Assembly: GCF_000296465.1 (NCBI RefSeq)
Contig: NZ_JH815205.1
Location: 449,109-513,108 of the forward strand
DNA: 64,000 nt
Direction of reading: 5' to 3'
DNA from: Barnesiella intestinihominis YIT 11860
GTDB taxonomy: Bacteria > Bacteroidota > Bacteroidia > Bacteroidales > Barnesiellaceae
In this document: in pieces, positions 62,701 through 64,000 of the stretch
How positions within the stretch are numbered: the stretch's first letter is position 1
Layout of the letters: each line of letters starts with the position of its first letter
Made by a program: the position numbers and the translations under genes
The notes under the pieces: generated by a model
The model's database searches: none
What the model saw: the letters and a program-made list of their open reading frames with translations, nothing else
What the model was told of the DNA's origin: nothing

Positions 62701-62719
62701 ATTCCTAACTTTTAATTTC

Positions 62720-64000
62720 TTAGAATGATATATTTAGACCGACAACATACATACGCGTATTGGGATACCAATCCCCGGTTTCAGGATCGAATCCTTTGTA
62801 TTTCGTCGCAGTAAAGAGATTACTTCCCGTAAAATAGATGCGAAGATTGTCAAGGTAAATCTTATTGATCAATTTACGAGGGAACGTATAAGCCAACGTA
62901 GCCGAACTTAACCGGAAGAACGAGGCATCTTGCAAACATAGGCTCGTACTGCCGTACCCAAATCCGCTAAACGCATGATAAGCTCTCGGTATCAATGTAT
63001 TCGTATTCTCCGGTGTCCAACGATTCAATATATCTTTATGAGCTGCACTTCTTCCATCACTGGTAACCAATGAATTATACAAGAAACTCGTTTTCTTGGC
63101 TCCATACGAATAATTCCCGACAAGCGTCAATTCCAAACCTTTCCAACTTACAGTCGTATGGATACCACCATAGAATTTAGGGTCTTTAACCCCCACGACC
63201 GTACGGTCCTTATCATTAATAATGCCGTTATGATCTCTATCCAACGGCAAAATATCTCCGGGTTGTGCCGTTCGAGAACCCAATTCGAGAGAGTTCACAT
63301 AATCCATATCCGACTCCTGTATAATCCGGTCGAACAGATACATATAAATCGTATTCAACGACTCACCCACAAACAAGTTACCCTCGGTCTGTATCTCGTT
63401 ATTCGACATACCACCTAATTTATAGATTTCCTGAGCCTGCCCGTCCAATTTGATAATCTTATTGCGATCGGCAGAAATATTAAATCCGATATTCCAATTC
63501 CAGTCCTTTGTACGAATAGGAGTGGCATTTATCGAAAATTCAATACCTCTATTCCGAAGCGTGCCTACATTGGCTAATTGATCAAGGTATCCCGAAGACG
63601 GCGACTTACTAATGGTCATCAACAAATCCTCGTTATCAATATGAAATAAATCGAGCGTAAAGCTCAAGCGATCGTTAAACATGCCATAGTCCAATCCCAC
63701 ATTAATTTGTTTCTGCTTTTCCCAGCGTAAATCGGGGTTACCATACCGTCCCCAGTTAATCAACGCACTCGTACCAAGAGTAGCTCTTACATCATAAAGC
63801 GTTTGGTAACCATAGTTGGGAATATTTTGATTACCAGCCAAACCATAGCCTACCCGAAGTCTTAGGTTATTAATGACATTCTGCGACTGCATGAACTCCT
63901 CTCCTGTAATATTCCACGAAGCAGATACCGAAGGGAAGAATCCCCATTTATTATTGGTTCCGAATTTAGATGAACCATCATAACGACCTGTAAACGTGAC
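62720..64000 (-). CDS. SusC/RagA-family TonB-dependent transporter, C-terminal part
   Basis: The open frame runs on from the right edge of the window (426 codons plus stop visible), so the first visible ATG at 63892 is internal. The edge-proximal peptide VTFTGRYDGSSKFGTNNKWG, followed by FFPSVSASWNITGEEFM, is a typical SusC barrel signature. LRLRVGYGLAGNQNIPNYGY and the terminal strand MYVVGLNISF follow the family pattern. The signal peptide, any STN domain and the plug lie beyond the window, so whether this locus is also controlled by a sigma/anti-sigma pair cannot be seen. Confidence 0.94.
   Translation of the reverse strand, partial: VTFTGRYDGSSKFGTNNKWGFFPSVSASWNITGEEFMQSQNVINNLRLRVGYGLAGNQNIPNYGYQTLYDVRATLGTSALINWGRYGNPDLRWEKQKQINVGLDYGMFNDRLSFTLDLFHIDNEDLLMTISKSPSSGYLDQLANVGTLRNRGIEFSINATPIRTKDWNWNIGFNISADRNKIIKLDGQAQEIYKLGGMSNNEIQTEGNLFVGESLNTIYMYLFDRIIQESDMDYVNSLELGSRTAQPGDILPLDRDHNGIINDKDRTVVGVKDPKFYGGIHTTVSWKGLELTLVGNYSYGAKKTSFLYNSLVTSDGRSAAHKDILNRWTPENTNTLIPRAYHAFSGFGYGSTSLCLQDASFFRLSSATLAYTFPRKLINKIYLDNLRIYFTGSNLFTATKYKGFDPETGDWYPNTRMYVVGLNISF

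Overview
The window looks like chromosomal DNA of a member of the order Bacteroidales. Supporting signs are two SusC/SusD polysaccharide-utilization loci, Bacteroidetes-only families (GldD, GldE, DUF5683, SusE), C-terminal type IX secretion (T9SS) sorting domains on five secreted proteins, and promoters of the Bacteroides type (TTTG, 19-20 bp, TAnnTTTG). The genus cannot be fixed from sequence reading alone; T9SS cargo makes a non-Bacteroides lineage (for example a Barnesiella/Coprobacter/Parabacteroides relative) more likely. No tRNA, rRNA, CRISPR array, complete insertion sequence or phage gene was seen.

Layout. 1-16.3 kb: first polysaccharide locus. The start of an ECF sigma factor (minus strand, cut by the window edge) diverges from a FecR anti-sigma gene, followed by SusC with an STN signalling domain, SusD, SusE, GH76, GH31, a non-catalytic multi-CBM protein and a GH3 enzyme, closed by a strong terminator. 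16.3-36.7 kb: mostly housekeeping genes: purT, a CDGSH protein, a DUF2582 winged helix, rnz, rpsA, an acyltransferase, tadA, a SIMPL protein, yraN-yjbR-birA, a TPR protein, a fibronectin-like T9SS cargo, pyrH, frr, rsgA, an NlpC/P60 peptidase, an MltD-like transglycosylase, a DUF5683 protein, parB and parA. 37-43.3 kb: surE, then an arginine operon argR-GNAT-argG-argC-argD-proC. 43.6-49.6 kb: ssb, gldE-gldD-phosphopantetheinyl transferase, a copper chaperone plus copper ATPase, and a bactofilin. 49.7-64 kb (minus strand): second polysaccharide locus, read as SusC (cut by the right edge), SusD, a seven-motif FG-GAP protein, a clan GH-D glycosidase with a T9SS tail, a GH2 beta-galactosidase, a Ser-type sulfatase, a second clan GH-D paralogue and an aldose 1-epimerase. 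Its enzyme set points to a sulfated galactose-containing glycan.

How the genes fit together. In locus 1 a surface signal sensed by SusC/STN would pass through FecR to the sigma factor and switch on the transporter and enzymes. GH76 and SusD/E look like surface lipoproteins, the CBM protein and GH3 like T9SS cargo, and GH31 has a plain signal peptide. In locus 2 GalM would take up the released galactose. Both loci carry a perfect or near-perfect hairpin between the membrane components and the enzymes.

The most unusual signal is non-coding. An 87-bp module occurs upstream of rsgA (there in a degenerate tandem array of four), ssb and a TPR gene, with a diverged relative upstream of surE. Each module has a short palindrome abutting a complete TTTG-N20-TATCTTTG promoter, and each copy is bounded by a -7 box on both sides. 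It behaves like a portable or tandemly duplicating promoter. Separate small elements are a 192-bp MITE-like element with 20-bp inverted repeats and a TTA target duplication that coincides with a stop codon (23.07-23.26 kb), and a compound palindromic repeat between frr and rsgA.
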